Below are positions 47,065 through 58,512 of a stretch of 64,000 bases of DNA, piece by piece. The DNA is from Odobenus rosmarus divergens (taxonomy: Eukaryota > Chordata > Mammalia > Carnivora > Odobenidae): the NCBI RefSeq assembly GCF_000321225.1, contig NW_004450403.1, positions 779,495-843,494 of the forward strand, given 5' to 3'. Below the pieces are notes generated by a model. The model worked only from the letters and a program-made list of their open reading frames with translations, was not told the DNA's origin and did not search any database. The first letter of the stretch is position 1. The number at the start of each line of letters is the position of its first letter. Position numbers and translations under genes: made by a program.

Positions 47065-47180
47065 CCCAGATGTTTTAGGATTATGACACAGGGTAGTAGG
47101 GTAATCATCATTAGCCCATTTTACAGATGAGGTCCCTAAGACTTGAAGGCTCCTCTCCAGGTTCATGGCTCTATGGACGA
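47065..47180 (-). mobile_element. MIR SINE remnant
   Basis: 'tagcccattttacagatgag' followed by 'gtccctaagacttgaagg' is the reverse-complemented MIR core. Confidence 0.6.
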
Positions 47181-47559
47181 AACAAAATTTGGCTTTGTTG
47201 GGCTGGATGAGAGACATTGTGTGAACTTTCTATTTCTAGTGCTTTTGATGAGCCTTACATACTAAATAAATTTTAAAAAGTTATACCTGGGGGAAAAGGC
47301 ATTTGATTTAAGAGCAGAACAGTTCTTATACATTCATAATTTTTCACCTGGAATTATCAATTATTGTGAGTGTTTTTAGGGTTTGATTCAATTTTTAAAC
47401 CAAGAACTTAATACAAAGAAATACAGTGGATTCAATAATTATTAGGAAGAAATAAATGGAAACTCCCCTGATGGCAATCATTTTTCGGGCAAGGAGAACT
47501 GGCGCTATATTTTAGAGATCATCAGAATGGTGAGTATTTTGTATGCTCATGGAGAATAT
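47181..47559. other. unassigned sequence
   Basis: AT-rich, no recognised feature. Confidence 0.35.
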
Positions 47560-47705
47560 CTTTGTGTTGTTTTCATATGCATAATTTTATGTTTTCGACC
47601 ATCTGGTGAGGTAAGTTGAGGCAGATTTCCTATTTCCCATCTTGTCTCTAGGAGAAGGAAGCTCAGAGAGGTAAGGTGACTGGCCATGGTCACATAGGAG
47701 TCTCT
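47560..47705 (-). mobile_element. MIR SINE remnant
   Basis: 'gaccatctggtgaggtaagt', 'gatttcctatttcccatc', 'aggagaaggaagctcagag' and 'aggtaaggtgactggccat' with 'ggtcacatagg' follow the inverted MIR order. Confidence 0.6.
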
Positions 47706-47999
47706 TTTTTTTTCTCTATGGCACTGTTCCCAAGTGATAGCACAACCCGAAGGAAGGAAGTAAAGGTGACTCCAAAGGAAAGAATCTGTTGAATTAGAGG
47801 TTAGCTTTCAGATAAGTAACATTTTTAAAGCTTTCTGGTTCCCAGTGCTCCTGAGTATATTGGGGAAGAAGCACTCTCCTTTACTACAGGCAACTGCAGG
47901 GACCGTCACAACATTGCAAAAGTCGGTTTGGAAAGAGCTCTTCACTGGGACATACACAAAGCCTTTGACCGAGAAGCTGAGTTCTTAGAACTTGTCTTG

Positions 48000-48240
48000 G
48001 GAATTTGCATTCTTGATACATGTCCAAGAATGTTTATTGCAGATTTATTGTAATTGAGAAACAGTGGGAATAACCTAAATGTCCGTTAGGATATGACAGC
48101 TTCAAAAAATTGTTCTGTATCTCTTCAAGAGATTGAGTGAAAACTGAGGAGAAGACCACTGTGTGTTTTTTGAGAACTATGCCCAGCAGAGTCTTACGTG
48201 AAAGTGCGCATACACAACAATATTTGTTGAGTAATCCTGT
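48000..48240 (+). mobile_element. old LINE-1 3' end fragment
   Basis: 'agaatgtttattgcagat' with 'gaataacctaaatgtccgtt' is the LINE-1 ORF2-end wording also seen at 24.9 and 59.3 kb. The remainder is too diverged to follow. Confidence 0.55.
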
Positions 48241-48789
48241 TCGTGCGGGAGGAAAGAAGGTCTATGAATGTGTCTGTGTAGTTTCTTTGGTGAGTAGCTC
48301 CCTATGAGCCAGAAAGGCTCTGTTCATGTTTCCAGACCCGCCATCTCCCTTTCTCCACTCTGAGCTTCTGCTGAGGCCAACCTGCACACACAGGGGCCCC
48401 CTCCTCCGGCTGCCAGTTGGGTTGGGCCAATGGGGGTGTCCTGCTGGAGGAGAGAGGGCGGGAGCAGGGAGGTCAGGGAGCTTGTTGCTTCTGCTCCAGG
48501 GCTGAGGGACCACCCTCCCTGACAAACAGCCCTGCCCTTACTGAGCCCATCCCCTGCCCTTGGCCAGGGGCTCATAGTAGCTTCACGGGCCACTCTAACC
48601 CTCTGGTTTTCTTATTTCCCACCCAGACCTTTACAGATAGACCTTCACTGGCCCCTCCTCAAAGTCTCCCAATTGGAGGGTTCCATTTGTTTCCTGCTGG
48701 GAATTTGACTGAAACTGAAACTATCTATTTATATTTCTGTGTGTGCGTGTATGCATGTGCGTGCGTGCATATATTCACACATATGCCTG
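48241..48789. other. GC-rich sequence, probably an old unnamed repeat
   Basis: 'gccagttgggttgggccaat' and 'acctttacagatagacctt' with 'cctcctcaaagtctccca' and 'tttcctgctgggaatttgac' recall a common mammalian interspersed repeat whose name I am unsure of. The 139-codon frame at 48417-48836 runs through it and through a TG-rich tract (about 48738-48785), so coding is unlikely. Confidence 0.4.
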
Positions 48790-49210
48790 ATGGTCAGGTG
48801 AATTGTCCTTCCCAAAAAGATATGTCCATGTCCTAATCCCCAGAACCTGCGAATGTGACCTTATTTAGAAAACTGAGTCTTTGTAGATGTTATTCATTTA
48901 AGTATCTTGAGATGAAACCACCCTGGATTTGGGGTGTACCCTGTCCTTATAAGACAAAGGCACAGAGAAATCTGAGCCCCACAGAGACACGGGCAGAAAG
49001 GGGTGATGGGGCCACAAGCCGAGATGCAGCTGGTGCCACCAGAAGCTGGAAGAGGCAAGGAGGGACACCACCCTGGAGCCTCCAGAGAGAGCCGGGACAC
49101 GCTGACATTATGAGTCCAGATTTCTGGCCTCCAGGTCTGTAAGAGAGTATGTTTCTGTTATTTTAAGCCCCCCTGTTTTGTGGGGAGGTGTTTGCGGAAG
49201 CCATGTAAAA
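48790..49210 (+). mobile_element. MLT1-type MaLR solo LTR
   Basis: The whole LTR order is visible: 'gaattgtccttcccaaaa', 'agatatgtccatgtcctaat', 'gaatgtgaccttatttaga', 'ctgtccttataagacaaag', 'gccaccagaagctggaag', 'atttctggcctccaggtctg' and 'tctgttattttaagccccc' before 'ggaagccatgtaaaaatac'. About 420 bp, with no internal region or partner LTR, so a solo LTR. The 95-codon frame at 48855-49142 is inside it. Confidence 0.93.
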
Positions 49211-50569
49211 ATACATGCCTGTATTTTTGTCAACATTTGTATATATTCTGAATATAAACATAGAAAACATTTAGAAACATTTCTAGTTAACACTTTTTCT
49301 GGGTGAGTGGGATGCCCGTGGAAGCTGCCTACACTTCCATTATCACTGTGTATGTTATTGTGTGTTTAGAATGTGTTCACCTTGATAATTTATAAAAAGA
49401 AAATAGAATAATTAGAGCCTAAAATCACCTTGCGAGGGCATTTCTGCTACAGAACAGCATGGGTCTTCTCGGTGTCTCTCCGTGGGACATGTGCTTGGGA
49501 GAGCTTGCAGGAGAAACCAAGGGTTTTCCTCTTGCCCTTCTCCTGGGCGCGGTATTTGCAGGTCCAGGTCCGCCCGCCTCCGACCTTCACAAATGTGGGT
49601 CAGGGAATCTGGTTCAGAGCTCGCAGTAAGGAGCTGCTACAAATTGCATTTTTTAGAAACATCTGCACTGTAACTAAAACAAACAAATGGCAGATTCTTT
49701 ACATTATGGCGTATCAAGGAAAATAGATGATACTCTATTAGCCATATTAGACACAATCCGTGAGGTTGTGCTTCTCTGTTATGGTCCCCAATTTTTAGTC
49801 TAAATCAGTGCAGGCATCTGAATTATTGAAGAATCAGTATTTTCATTGCCTTGTGGCTTTGGATGTATTATGGGTCTTCTTCAGAAAAAAATGTCTTGGT
49901 GTGCAATTTTGCAGCAGACTATAATTTAGAGAGCATGAAAACGAAGTCCAACATCTATATAAAAAATGAGCACTGTTTTGTTCAGCAGGAAATAGCTCCG
50001 GCATATTGTAGACACTTCTGTTTACTTATATGTAATAGACAGCCAATTCCAAGCAGAAGAAAAATGTTCTACAGAAAAAGACTTGCACAACAAAAATGCT
50101 TTCTGTCCACTTACCTGAAAATAATGCTAGCATCTCCAGTCATTTCCTCTCTCCCATGCATCCTCTTGTTTTCAAAACAGTATTTTTTTTTTTTACATTT
50201 TTACTTCACATTATTCTCAAGAAAAAGACTCTTATTCCAGTGTATTTTGAAAGGAAATTTACTTCTGGCCAGGAGTGCAAGCGTGGTGATATGGATGGTC
50301 GAAGTCTGATGCATCACTGAGTCAGAGATCATTAAGTTGTTGGTGCATTAGGAAAACAGCCCATATCCCTACAATGCCCAAACATGGGGCTGAAGAGAGA
50401 AGAAGATCAATCTGCTGGGTGTTTTTCTCAACATTATGTTAAATAACATCTTTGATTTCTTTTCATCGGATCGATTATTTTTCCCTTGGTCGTGATTGTT
50501 TAATTTTGTTTAAATCACTTAGTTGAATTGATGTTATTTTGGTTCATTCATTCACCATTTTCTTGTGGG
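49211..50569. other. unassigned sequence
   Basis: About 1.35 kb. A 152-codon plus frame (49851-50309) has no recognisable domain and crosses a T-run; a 98-codon frame lies at 49430-49726. No repeat landmark seen. Confidence 0.4.
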
Positions 50570-50788
50570 TTTTTTTTTTTTTTAAGATTTATTTATTTAT
50601 TTATTTGAGAGAGAGTGAGAGCAAGACCGGGGGGGAGGGGTAAAGGGAGAGAGAGGGAGAAACTCAAGCCGACTCTGTGCTGAGCACGGAGGAGCCCAAC
50701 CTGGGGCTCCATCTTATGACCCGGAGATCATGACCTGAGCCAAAGTCAAGAATCAGTTGCTTAACCGACCGAGCCACCCAGGCACCCC
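50570..50788 (-). mobile_element. CanSINE (SINEC), older copy
   Basis: T-run and 'aagatttatttatttattt', GA/G-rich middle, 'gatcatgacctgagccaaag' and inverted head 'gagccacccaggcacccc'. Several internal changes ('ctccatcttatgacccgg'). Flanks 'caccattttcttg' and 'catcatttccttat' only loosely resemble each other, so no firm target-site duplication. Confidence 0.95.
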
Positions 50789-51104
50789 CATCATTTCCTT
50801 ATTTTAATCATTTGTGATGGTCCTCTGCCAGACACTGAGGAGACAACAGTGAGGACACTAAAGGATTTCTGATGCTGCCCTGTCCTGCCACATGGTCCCC
50901 AGAGCAAGGTGCACACCACGAAATGGCCCTGTTCTTCTTGCCAGTGTGGGATCTGCTCCTGCGCCTTCTCCTGGCCTGAAGGTCTTTATGCAGAAGCAAA
51001 TTTACTGTCTTTGTTTTTGTTTTGTTTTGCTTTGTTCCACACAAAGATTGTAGGCTTCTCAGCTATAGTGGAACTCCAACTTGTGATATAATAGAAATGT
51101 TTCT
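50789..51104. other. unassigned sequence
   Basis: Short frames on both strands. A trace near 50815-50870 ('gccagacactgaggagac') resembles an old mammalian repeat. Nothing firmer. Confidence 0.35.
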
Positions 51105-51660
51105 ACTAGAGGCCAGTTTTTGTTTTAATAAACTTTTTCATTTTAGAACAGCTTTAGAGTTCTCTGGAAATAATGAAGATAGTACAGAGATCTCCCTTAT
51201 GCCCCACACTCAGCTGTCTCTTATTAGTAACACCTTACCTGAGTAGGCTGCCCTTGTCACAGGTAACAAGCCAATAGTGACACATTATTATTAACCAGAC
51301 TTCGTAATCTTTTCATATTTCCCTAGTTTTGTCTGATGCCCTTTTTCCTGTTTTAGGAAAATCCATACTGCATTTGGTTGTGACCAGCTTTCGGCTCTTT
51401 TTGGCTGTGCAAATCTCTCAGACATTCCCGTTTCTGATGACCTTTACAGATTTGAAGAGTACTAGCTGAGGATTTTGTAGAATATCCCATAATTGTAATT
51501 TATCTGGTGCTTTTGTCATGAGGTCCGGGTTATGGTTTTGGAGGGAAGGAAGTCCACAAAGGTAGCGTGCCCTTCTCACCACATCATATCCAGAGGGTAT
51601 GCTCCTACGTGATCTACCCCTTTTGCCCTTGCCTTCAACACCTGGCTGAGGTTGTGTCTG
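51105..51660. mobile_element. old LINE-1-associated repeat
   Basis: Matches, in order, an old repeat block I associate with LINE-1 elements: 'ttttagaacagctttagag', 'agatagtacagagatctccc', 'tatgccccacactcagct', 'gacacattattattaacc', 'tctgatgaccttt', 'gatttgaagagtactagct' and 'caccacatcatatccag'. I do not state the strand because I am unsure of the consensus orientation. The 142-codon minus frame (51418-51846) lies over this and a MIR. Confidence 0.62.
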
Positions 51661-51689
51661 CAAACTGGCTTCTTTCTCTCCCTGGCCAG

Positions 51690-51850
51690 ACAGCACTCCT
51701 GGGAAGGCAGTCACCGTGCTCGTCGACCTGGGTTTTAATCTTTGCCCTGGAACCTGTGGCCTGTCAAATATTTCCAACTCTTTTGAGCCTATTCTTCCCA
51801 TCTGTAAAATGGAGATAAGATGCCTGCTTTGAAGAGTGGTTTTCAAGGTG
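51690..51850 (+). mobile_element. MIR SINE
   Basis: 'cgacctgggttttaatctt', 'acctgtggcctgtcaaata', 'ttgagcctattcttcccat' and 'ctgtaaaatggagataaga' follow MIR order. Confidence 0.7.
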
Positions 51851-52151
51851 AGAAGTTACTGATTTTGAGCCTGGAGTGCAGCTCTTGGGTCGCACCTGGT
51901 ACCCATGTACTCTTTCATAGTAATTCCCCTAACTGACCTCTCTCTTCAGTAAGGCATCGTATGCAAATAGAAATCCGTGTCTCATTTTCTACAAAAAATT
52001 GCAAATGTTTAAATGCCCTGCTAAGTAAAATGTATTTATTGACCAGTTGTTTATTTTTTTAATATACTTTCATGTATTTTGATAGAAAAGACTCATTCAG
52101 ACCAGATGGCACACGCTCTGATTTTCACTTCTCTAGTCCATCATGCAGGTT
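51851..52151. other. unassigned sequence
   Basis: AT-rich with no recognised feature. Confidence 0.35.
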
Positions 52152-52390
52152 GTCAATAACTGGACTTTTTTTTTCAAGATTTATTTATTTGAGAGAGAGA
52201 GAGGGAGAGAGCGTGAGGGAGAGGGAGAGATCACGAGCAGGGGGGGAGGGGTAGAGGGAGAAGCAGACTCCCCCCAGAGCGGGGATCCCGATGTGGGGCT
52301 CAATCCTAGGACCCTGGGATCATGACCTGAGCAGAAGGCAGACGCTTCACCAACTGAGCCACCCAGGCACCTGGTCAGTAACTGGACTTT
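52152..52390 (-). mobile_element. CanSINE (SINEC) with target-site duplication
   Basis: Element 52169-52373: inverted tail 'aagatttatttatttgaga', extended GA/G-rich middle, 'gatcatgacctgagcagaag' and inverted head 'gagccacccaggcacct'. Flanks 'gtcaataactggacttt' (52152-52168) and 'gtcagtaactggacttt' (52374-52390) form a 17-bp duplication with one mismatch. The two 60-codon frames here are SINE sequence. Confidence 0.97.
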
Positions 52391-52424
52391 GATTCTCAGT
52401 GCTTCCTGCCTACATGAGATGATC

Positions 52425-52575
52425 GTACCAAGTGCTTCGCACGTTCCAGGTGCTTCATTTTCTCAGAACACCATTTCTTTTCCACTTACACGCAGACTTA
52501 GGATCCCAGAGAAAATAGCTTGTTCAAGGTTGTGAAGTTCGCCAGTGGAAGACTTGCCTTTCAGACATGGGTTCC
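52425..52575 (-). mobile_element. MIR SINE remnant
   Basis: 'aagtgcttcgcacgttcc', 'gtgcttcattttctcagaac' then 'gaaaatagcttgttcaagg' and 'ttgtgaagttcgccagtgg' correspond to an inverted MIR. Confidence 0.5.
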
Positions 52576-53854
52576 CCTGAGCTCCCAACACAGGGCACCA
52601 CAGCACATCACATCCCCACAGTCTCACGTTAGGTTAGGTCAGCCCCCTAGGACCTGCGGTGCCCTATGCGTCTCTGATGGTCTTGTCCTCTTGGAAGACG
52701 TGCCTTATGCATCGAGAACCTCTGACTGCAGAAAGCTGCTCCTTTCTCTACAGAAGAAACACTTTCTTTGCTTTCCTCCTGTTTGCTTTGCTAAAACTGA
52801 AAAATACCCTTTGCACACTCTCTTAAGCTTTATATATGGAAATTTGAAATATCACATCGAGAATCAGCAGAATACCAGTGCGGTCTATTTTTTTGGAGCA
52901 CTAGCAGCACAGAAAGAGACCTCCAGGTTTATTATTGCCTTTTGGTCTTTCAATGCATGCTCCTATACATTTATTTTATTTTTTTAATATAAAGAGAAAA
53001 TAATTTTTATATCAAAATAACATTTAATAAAATATTTGTGATTTTCATGTAAATAGAATATGAGAAAATAAGACCAGTAAGTATTCCCCAAATGCTGCTT
53101 TGCTGCCTAATTGATTTGATAAATCCAGATATCAGTTTGACCAAATATCTGTTTCTATAAATAAAACTGCAAAGGATAAAACCTCATCACTAAATTAGGC
53201 TGTTGTCATGTTGCATTAAGCTGTAATCATTGTGTGATATAACATGCAGCAAATAGATAGAACACATAAACCTGGGTTGAGTATTTTATTGGACCATTTA
53301 AGCATACTTCCATCTTATTAATGGCTTCGTGTTGTTTGAAAAGAACTTCATGATAATTATGTTGTCCTTTCCCATATTTATTGGCAACAAGACTATTATA
53401 ATAAAATATCATGAAGAAAACATTTCTCTTAAATGTGAGTTGCTCAGAGCTATGCAACAATATAAAGTCACTGTGTCAATGAATTAAAACCTGGATGTAT
53501 TCCGCTAAGACTAGAACTGACAGGAGTGAATTATAAAAGTTAGGCGACACATTTATTTAGACAGACATTTGATACTGAGGCAGGAATCTGAAACTACCAT
53601 CTCTGTGTAGCAGACAAAAGATTTCCCTCCTTTCTCTAAAAACAACAATCCTTGGGCACCAATGCATCCCACAACCAGAGCTGGAAGTCCCTCTTCCCTG
53701 CAGGAATGTGTCTAGGGAAGTGTGTTAGCTCAGGGCAGAGCTGAAGGGCCCACCAAGGTGAACCTGGGAGTGTAGGGTTAGGATTCGGATTTGTGCAGAG
53801 AACATCTGCAGGAAGAGAAGGTCAAAAGCAGGGTCATGAGTCTCAGCCAAGCTA
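52576..53854. other. unassigned sequence
   Basis: A 155-codon plus frame (52520-52987) starts in the MIR remnant and has no recognisable domain. AT-rich from 52.98 kb. Nothing else recognised. Confidence 0.4.
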
Positions 53855-54010
53855 TCAAGATGTTTTCGGGGCATATCTATGTATCAGTATTTCATTCATT
53901 TTCAATGCTGAGTAGTATTCCCCTGTATGGCTATAAGATACTTTGTTTATCCTTTCACCAGCTGATTGACATTTGGATGGTTTCCACTTTTTGCCATCAT
54001 ATAAAAGAGA
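53855..54010 (-). mobile_element. old LINE-1 3' fragment
   Basis: 'ctgagtagtattcccctg', 'tactttgtttatcctttca', 'ccagctgattgacatttgg' and 'atggtttccactttttgcc' are the reverse complement of the LINE-1 ORF2-end text ('caatggagtattactcag', 'aaatgtccatcaa') seen on the plus strand at 59.3 kb. Confidence 0.75.
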
Positions 54011-54780
54011 TGAATTTCTTTAAAGTGAGAGAGAAAGTTCTTAGATATAAGGTGATACACTAGAATTTTAGGAAAGACATTCAGAAAATTCATGTATGCT
54101 AAAAAAATAGAAATAATAAAATATTTGCAATTTTATGCAATGTCTTAGCCATACTCAATATATTAATAACACATGCTATTCTAATAAACAACTGAAAATA
54201 CCCCACTAATTAAGGAATAACTGATCTGAGGATTATGGTGCTATGGAAACAATGAGAAAATTGGACGAAATGTATTAAAGACATGTTTTTAGATACCGGA
54301 CAACATGCAGAGCTAAATTGTAATTCCTGAGATAAAGGACATTAATGATGTGAGTTAAACAATTTTCCCAGCTTTCTGCCTGCAGGATATTTCTGGGCAC
54401 TGCTTCAGCACTGAGGAATCCTAGCAGAGACTCACCGTCCCACTGATACGGAATTAAGAGATCAGGGAGGCTGTGGAAATTGGAATTTGCATGGCAAATA
54501 TCAAAGAAAGCAGAGCTATGAAGGAAAGGGCTCCATCCATTTGCCTAGGGTTCTCACGGAGTGTTGGGCTGAACGCTGACCTGTTCACATGGTCAGAGGC
54601 CACAGGCCAGCCAGAGTAACAGGTGAGTGGGCGTGGGGAGATGTTAGAGTTTCTGCCAGCCAGACCTGGGGACTCTGTCAAATACAAAAGGCAGTCAGTA
54701 GAGATTCCAGAATAACCTGGTGAAAAGGCTATTCTGTACCTTCTCTGACAAACCTTAAAATCAAAACAGAAAAAATTAAG
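54011..54780. other. unassigned AT-rich sequence
   Basis: A 115-codon minus frame (54454-54801) shows no domain. May include LINE-derived material at its right edge. Confidence 0.35.
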
Positions 54781-54897
54781 CTGATCTGAAAGTAACTTCA
54801 AAACAAGTTTTAAAACTCCTCAAAGGAAGACAATAAAATCTAAACATTCAACCAGGTTATATCCAAAATCTCAGGAAGATAATAAAGATTCAAAATA

Positions 54898-54922
54898 TTG
54901 CATAAATAAATAAATAAATACC
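54898..54922. repeat. (TAAA)n tract
   Basis: 'cataaataaataaataaata' inside the old LINE-1; no SINE head is attached. Confidence 0.85.
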
Positions 54923-56157
54923 CCAGCAAAAAGTGGCTGATAACCTGATTAAAAGTAAAAAAATCAGTTGATAGAACCAAACACAGAAATAAAGAAGATG
55001 ATGAAATTATCTGGCAATTCTTTAAAATAGCTACTATAAAATGAGTTTTTGAATTTTTAGAAAATGAATATAATGAGGGGAAAAATGGAAGCTAAAAAAA
55101 TTAATGGCATTTATAGAGTTGAAAAATGTGATTTGAAATGAAAAATACGCTAAATAAAATCAATTACACAGTAGATGCCACAGAAGAAAGCATAAGTGAA
55201 CTCAAATCATAGCAATAAAAGTTAGCCAAAATGAAGAATCAGGAAAAAAAATGGCTGAAAATTCAAAAAAAAAGAACAAAACCTATGACATAACTAGTAG
55301 AACAATATAAAGAGGTCTAACATACAATTAATTAGCATAAAAAATTAAGGAAAGTGGGATGAGGGGGCAGAAAAAGGTTTTGAAGAAATAATGGTGAACA
55401 GTTTTTTGAATTTCTTGAAAACACTAAACTTATAAATCCAAAAAGCAAAATAAATCCAAGCAAGATAAACACAAAGAAAACAAGATACATCATACTCATA
55501 CTGCTAAAAATCAGTGATAACGGGACAGTATTTAAGGCTGCCAGAAAAAATATATAGGTCATATATGCAAAAGTATATATTGGTTACATCCAAGGAGAAA
55601 ACTGTAGGAATGACCATATATTTATCAGCAAAAAGAAAACATTGTTTATACTAATTTTGAAGTGTTAAAAAATAAGGCTGTCAATTTAGAATTCTATATC
55701 AAGTGGTGATATCTTTCAAAAATTAAAGATAGAATATTTTTCCACAAAATCAAAAGTGAGATAATTTGTCGCTACCAGACCAATAATTCAGAGAATGTCA
55801 AAGAAAGGCTTTCAGGTAAAAAAGGAAATGATACTCAAGGGAAATACAGAAGTACTTATAAGAATAGAGTGTACAATAACTAGAAAACAAGGTATATGTA
55901 TTGATGTAAATACATTTTTATATAAAAATACAAAAATCGTTTTCTCAGGTTTTATTTGAAAGTAAATAATGGACTCATAAAAGCAAAAAAACCTGTATAT
56001 TTGGGGGTTTGTAATATATATAGAAGTAAAAGACTCGTAAAAAGCAGCACAATATTTGAGGGAGGAAAAATATTTATTGCCAATAGATTCTTCACTTATA
56101 CTTGAAGCAGCATCATATAATTTATCATATAAATTAAATCTACATTTTAAAAATTCT

Positions 56158-56355
56158 GGAGCTCCTCGGTGGGTCTGTTGGTTGAGCATCTGCCTTTGAC
56201 TCAGGTCATGACCTCAGGGTCCTGGGATCAAGCCCCGCGTTGGGCTCCCTGCTCAATGGTGGGACTGTTTCTCCCGCTCCCCTCTGCTTGTGCTCTCTCT
56301 TGCTATCTCTCTCTCTCTCAGAGAAATAAATAACATCTTTAAAAAATAAATATAT
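56158..56355 (+). mobile_element. CanSINE (SINEC) nested in LINE-1
   Basis: Head degraded to 'ggagctcctcggtgggtctg'; 'gactcaggtcatgacctcag', 'gggatcaagccccgcgttgg' and a CT-rich middle with tail 'gaaataaataacatc' and an AT-rich extension. No clear target-site duplication. Directly upstream of another SINE. Confidence 0.93.
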
Positions 56356-56532
56356 AAAAATCCTAAATCAGGGACCCCTGGGTGGCTCAGTAGGTTAAGC
56401 ATCTGCCTTCAGCTCAGGTCATGATCCCAGGGCCCTAGGTCTTCTCCCTCTGCCACTTCCCCTGCTTGTTCTCTCTCGCTCTCTCTCTCTCTCAAAATGA
56501 AATAAATAAAATCTTTAAAAAAAATCCTAAAT
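56356..56532 (+). mobile_element. CanSINE (SINEC) with internal deletion and target-site duplication
   Basis: Element 56369-56519: 'ggacccctgggtggctcag' head and 'gctcaggtcatgatcccagg' are intact. The text then jumps from 'ggccctaggt' to 'cttctccctctgcc', omitting roughly 50 bases ('gatcgagccccgcatcggg...') present in other copies. Tail 'gaaataaataaaatc'. 'aaaaatcctaaat' is present at 56356-56368 and 56520-56532, a perfect 13-bp duplication. Confidence 0.95.
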
Positions 56533-56670
56533 TAATGACTAAAAATAAAAAGCACCAAATTTTAGCTATTAATCAATATAGTACAAGTAAAATGGAGATG
56601 AAAAATAAATAATGAAAAAACTCTTAAAAACAGTTTCTATAAAATAATGCACAAAAATAAGAAAAGAAAT

Positions 56671-56762
56671 ATATAGAGAATAGATATATAGATATATATA
56701 TCTAGAGAATATATATAGAATAGATACATATATATATCTAGAGGATATATAGAGAATAGATA
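56671..56762. repeat. AT-rich tandem repeat, 36-bp period
   Basis: Two imperfect units with 'tatatatatctagag' at period 36 (the 'tctagag' words start at 56701 and 56737), flanked by 'gagaatagata' words. Confidence 0.78.
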
Positions 56763-56918
56763 AAATGGGAGTCTTAAACCCAAATATATCAAAACTATAT
56801 TAACTACAAATAATCTAAATTTAAGGCAGAGATTGTGAGACTGGATGAAAAAGGATGTTCCAACTATATGATATCCACACACAAAAAAAAACATTCACAA
56901 TAAAGACACAAGTGCATT

Positions 56919-57107
56919 AAAAGTAAAAAGATATATAGGGGCACCTGGGTGGTCAGTTGGTTAAATGTCTGCCTTCAGAGCGCCGCATTAGGCCCCTTGT
57001 TCAGCAGGGAGCCTGCTTCTCCCTCTCCCTCTGCTTGTGCTCTCTCTCTCTGTTAAATAAATGAATAAAATCTTTAAAAATATAACAATAAAAGTAAAAA
57101 ATATATA
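56919..57107 (+). mobile_element. CanSINE (SINEC), shortened, nested in LINE-1
   Basis: Element from 56938: 'ggggcacctgggtggtcagt' (one base missing in 'ggtggctcag'), 'tctgccttcagagcgccgc' with the B-box segment deleted, then 'gggagcctgcttctccctc' and tail 'taaataaatgaataaaatc'. Flanks 'aaaagtaaaaagatatata' (56919-56937) and 'aaaagtaaaaaatatata' (57090-57107) are a probable target-site duplication. Confidence 0.92.
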
Positions 57108-57361
57108 AGAAAATAACAAAAAAATAAAAAGAAATATTATGCAAACCCTGACCTTAAGAAATCTGGAATGATTAAGGTCAGAGCGAATCACTTCCAGAAC
57201 AAGAAATATCTCCAAGGATAAGATGAACATTTCACAATGTAAAGTGGTTAATAAGTCAAGAGAACTTTGCAATTTTAAATATATGTAACAACAGAGGTAC
57301 AACAAACGTGAAGTAAAAACTCACAGAAGTGGAAGGACAAATAGAAAAAAATCACAGTTAT

Positions 57362-57502
57362 CATCAAAGATTTCCTTTTTTTTAAGTTTTATTTATTTAT
57401 GAAATCTCCACACCCACTGTGGGGCTCAAACGCATGACCCCGAGATCAAGAGCCACAGGCTCCCCTGACTGAGCCAGCCAGGCACCCCTCGTCAGAGATT
57501 TC
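57362..57502 (-). mobile_element. short SINE variant nested in LINE-1, with target-site duplication
   Basis: Element 57375-57489 (about 115 bp): inverted tail 'tttaagttttatttattta', 'aatctccacacccactgtgg', 'ggctcaaacgcatgacccc' and inverted head 'gagccagccaggcacccc'. No CT-rich segment, as in the 46.48-kb element. Flanks 'catcaaagatttc' (57362-57374) and 'cgtcagagatttc' (57490-57502), two mismatches in 13. Confidence 0.9.
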
Positions 57503-58290
57503 AATGGTCTTCCATCAGTAATTTGTGAGACAAATAAATGGAAAATCCTTAAGGGAACCAAAGACCTGAAAACACTATCAACCAGCTTGATTTAATTAAT
57601 ATTTATAGAACATAGAACTCCAAAACAGAAGAATACATTTTTTTTCAGATATACATGGAAAATTCACTAAAGTAAACTTTATACTAGGTCAGAAAATAAT
57701 TCCTTCCAAATATATAAAACTCGAAATCATAGAGAGAATTTACTGACCACAATCACATTACATTAAAAATCAGTAACAAATAGATCAAAAAAATTCCCAA
57801 ATACTTGGAAATTAAATACACACTTCTAAATAACCTGTGGGATGAATATAGATATTTAAAAATAGAAAATATTTTGAACTGAATTATGTTAAAAATCAGT
57901 GTATAATTGTAGGATGCAGTAATTCAGTTGAAAGGAAATTTATATTTATTGATGCTTATATTACAAAAGAAGGGCCTCAAATCAATGATTACAATCTCCT
58001 GTTGTTAGAAGCTAGAAAAAAAAGGGGCATATTTATCACAGATTAAGTAAAAAAAGGAAGTAAGATAAGAGTGGAAATCGATGAAATAAGAAATGGACAA
58101 TCAACAGAGAAAGTTTATAAAATCCATAAATGGTTCTTTGAAAATGTGAGTAAAATCCTACAACTCTTGCTATGCTACCCAGTAAATGGAAGAGAAAACA
58201 TAGTACCACGATGTAGTAGAAGTGAAAAAGAGATTACTACTTCATATCCTACAAACATTAAAATGATTTTAAAAGACTATTTTAAACATT

Positions 58291-58512
58291 ATGTCAAATT
58301 TCTTTTTTTTTAAGATTTTATTTATTTATTTAACAGAGAGACACAGTGAGAAAGGGAACACAAGCAGGGGGAGTGGGAGAGGGAAAAGCAGGCTCCCCAC
58401 TGAGCAGGGAGCCTGATGTAGGGCTCGATCCCAGGACCCTGGGATCATGACCTGAGCCAAAGGCAGATGCTTAACGGATTGAACCACCCAGGCGCCCCAT
58501 GCCAAATTTCTT
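58291..58512 (-). mobile_element. CanSINE (SINEC) with target-site duplication, nested in LINE-1
   Basis: Element 58305-58498: 'aagattttatttatttattt', GA-rich middle, 'agggctcgatcccaggaccc', 'gatcatgacctgagccaaag' and inverted head 'gaaccacccaggcgcccc'. Flanks 'atgtcaaatttctt' (58291-58304) and 'atgccaaatttctt' (58499-58512) are a 14-bp duplication with one mismatch. The 80-codon minus frame at 58326-58568 is SINE sequence. Confidence 0.97.
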
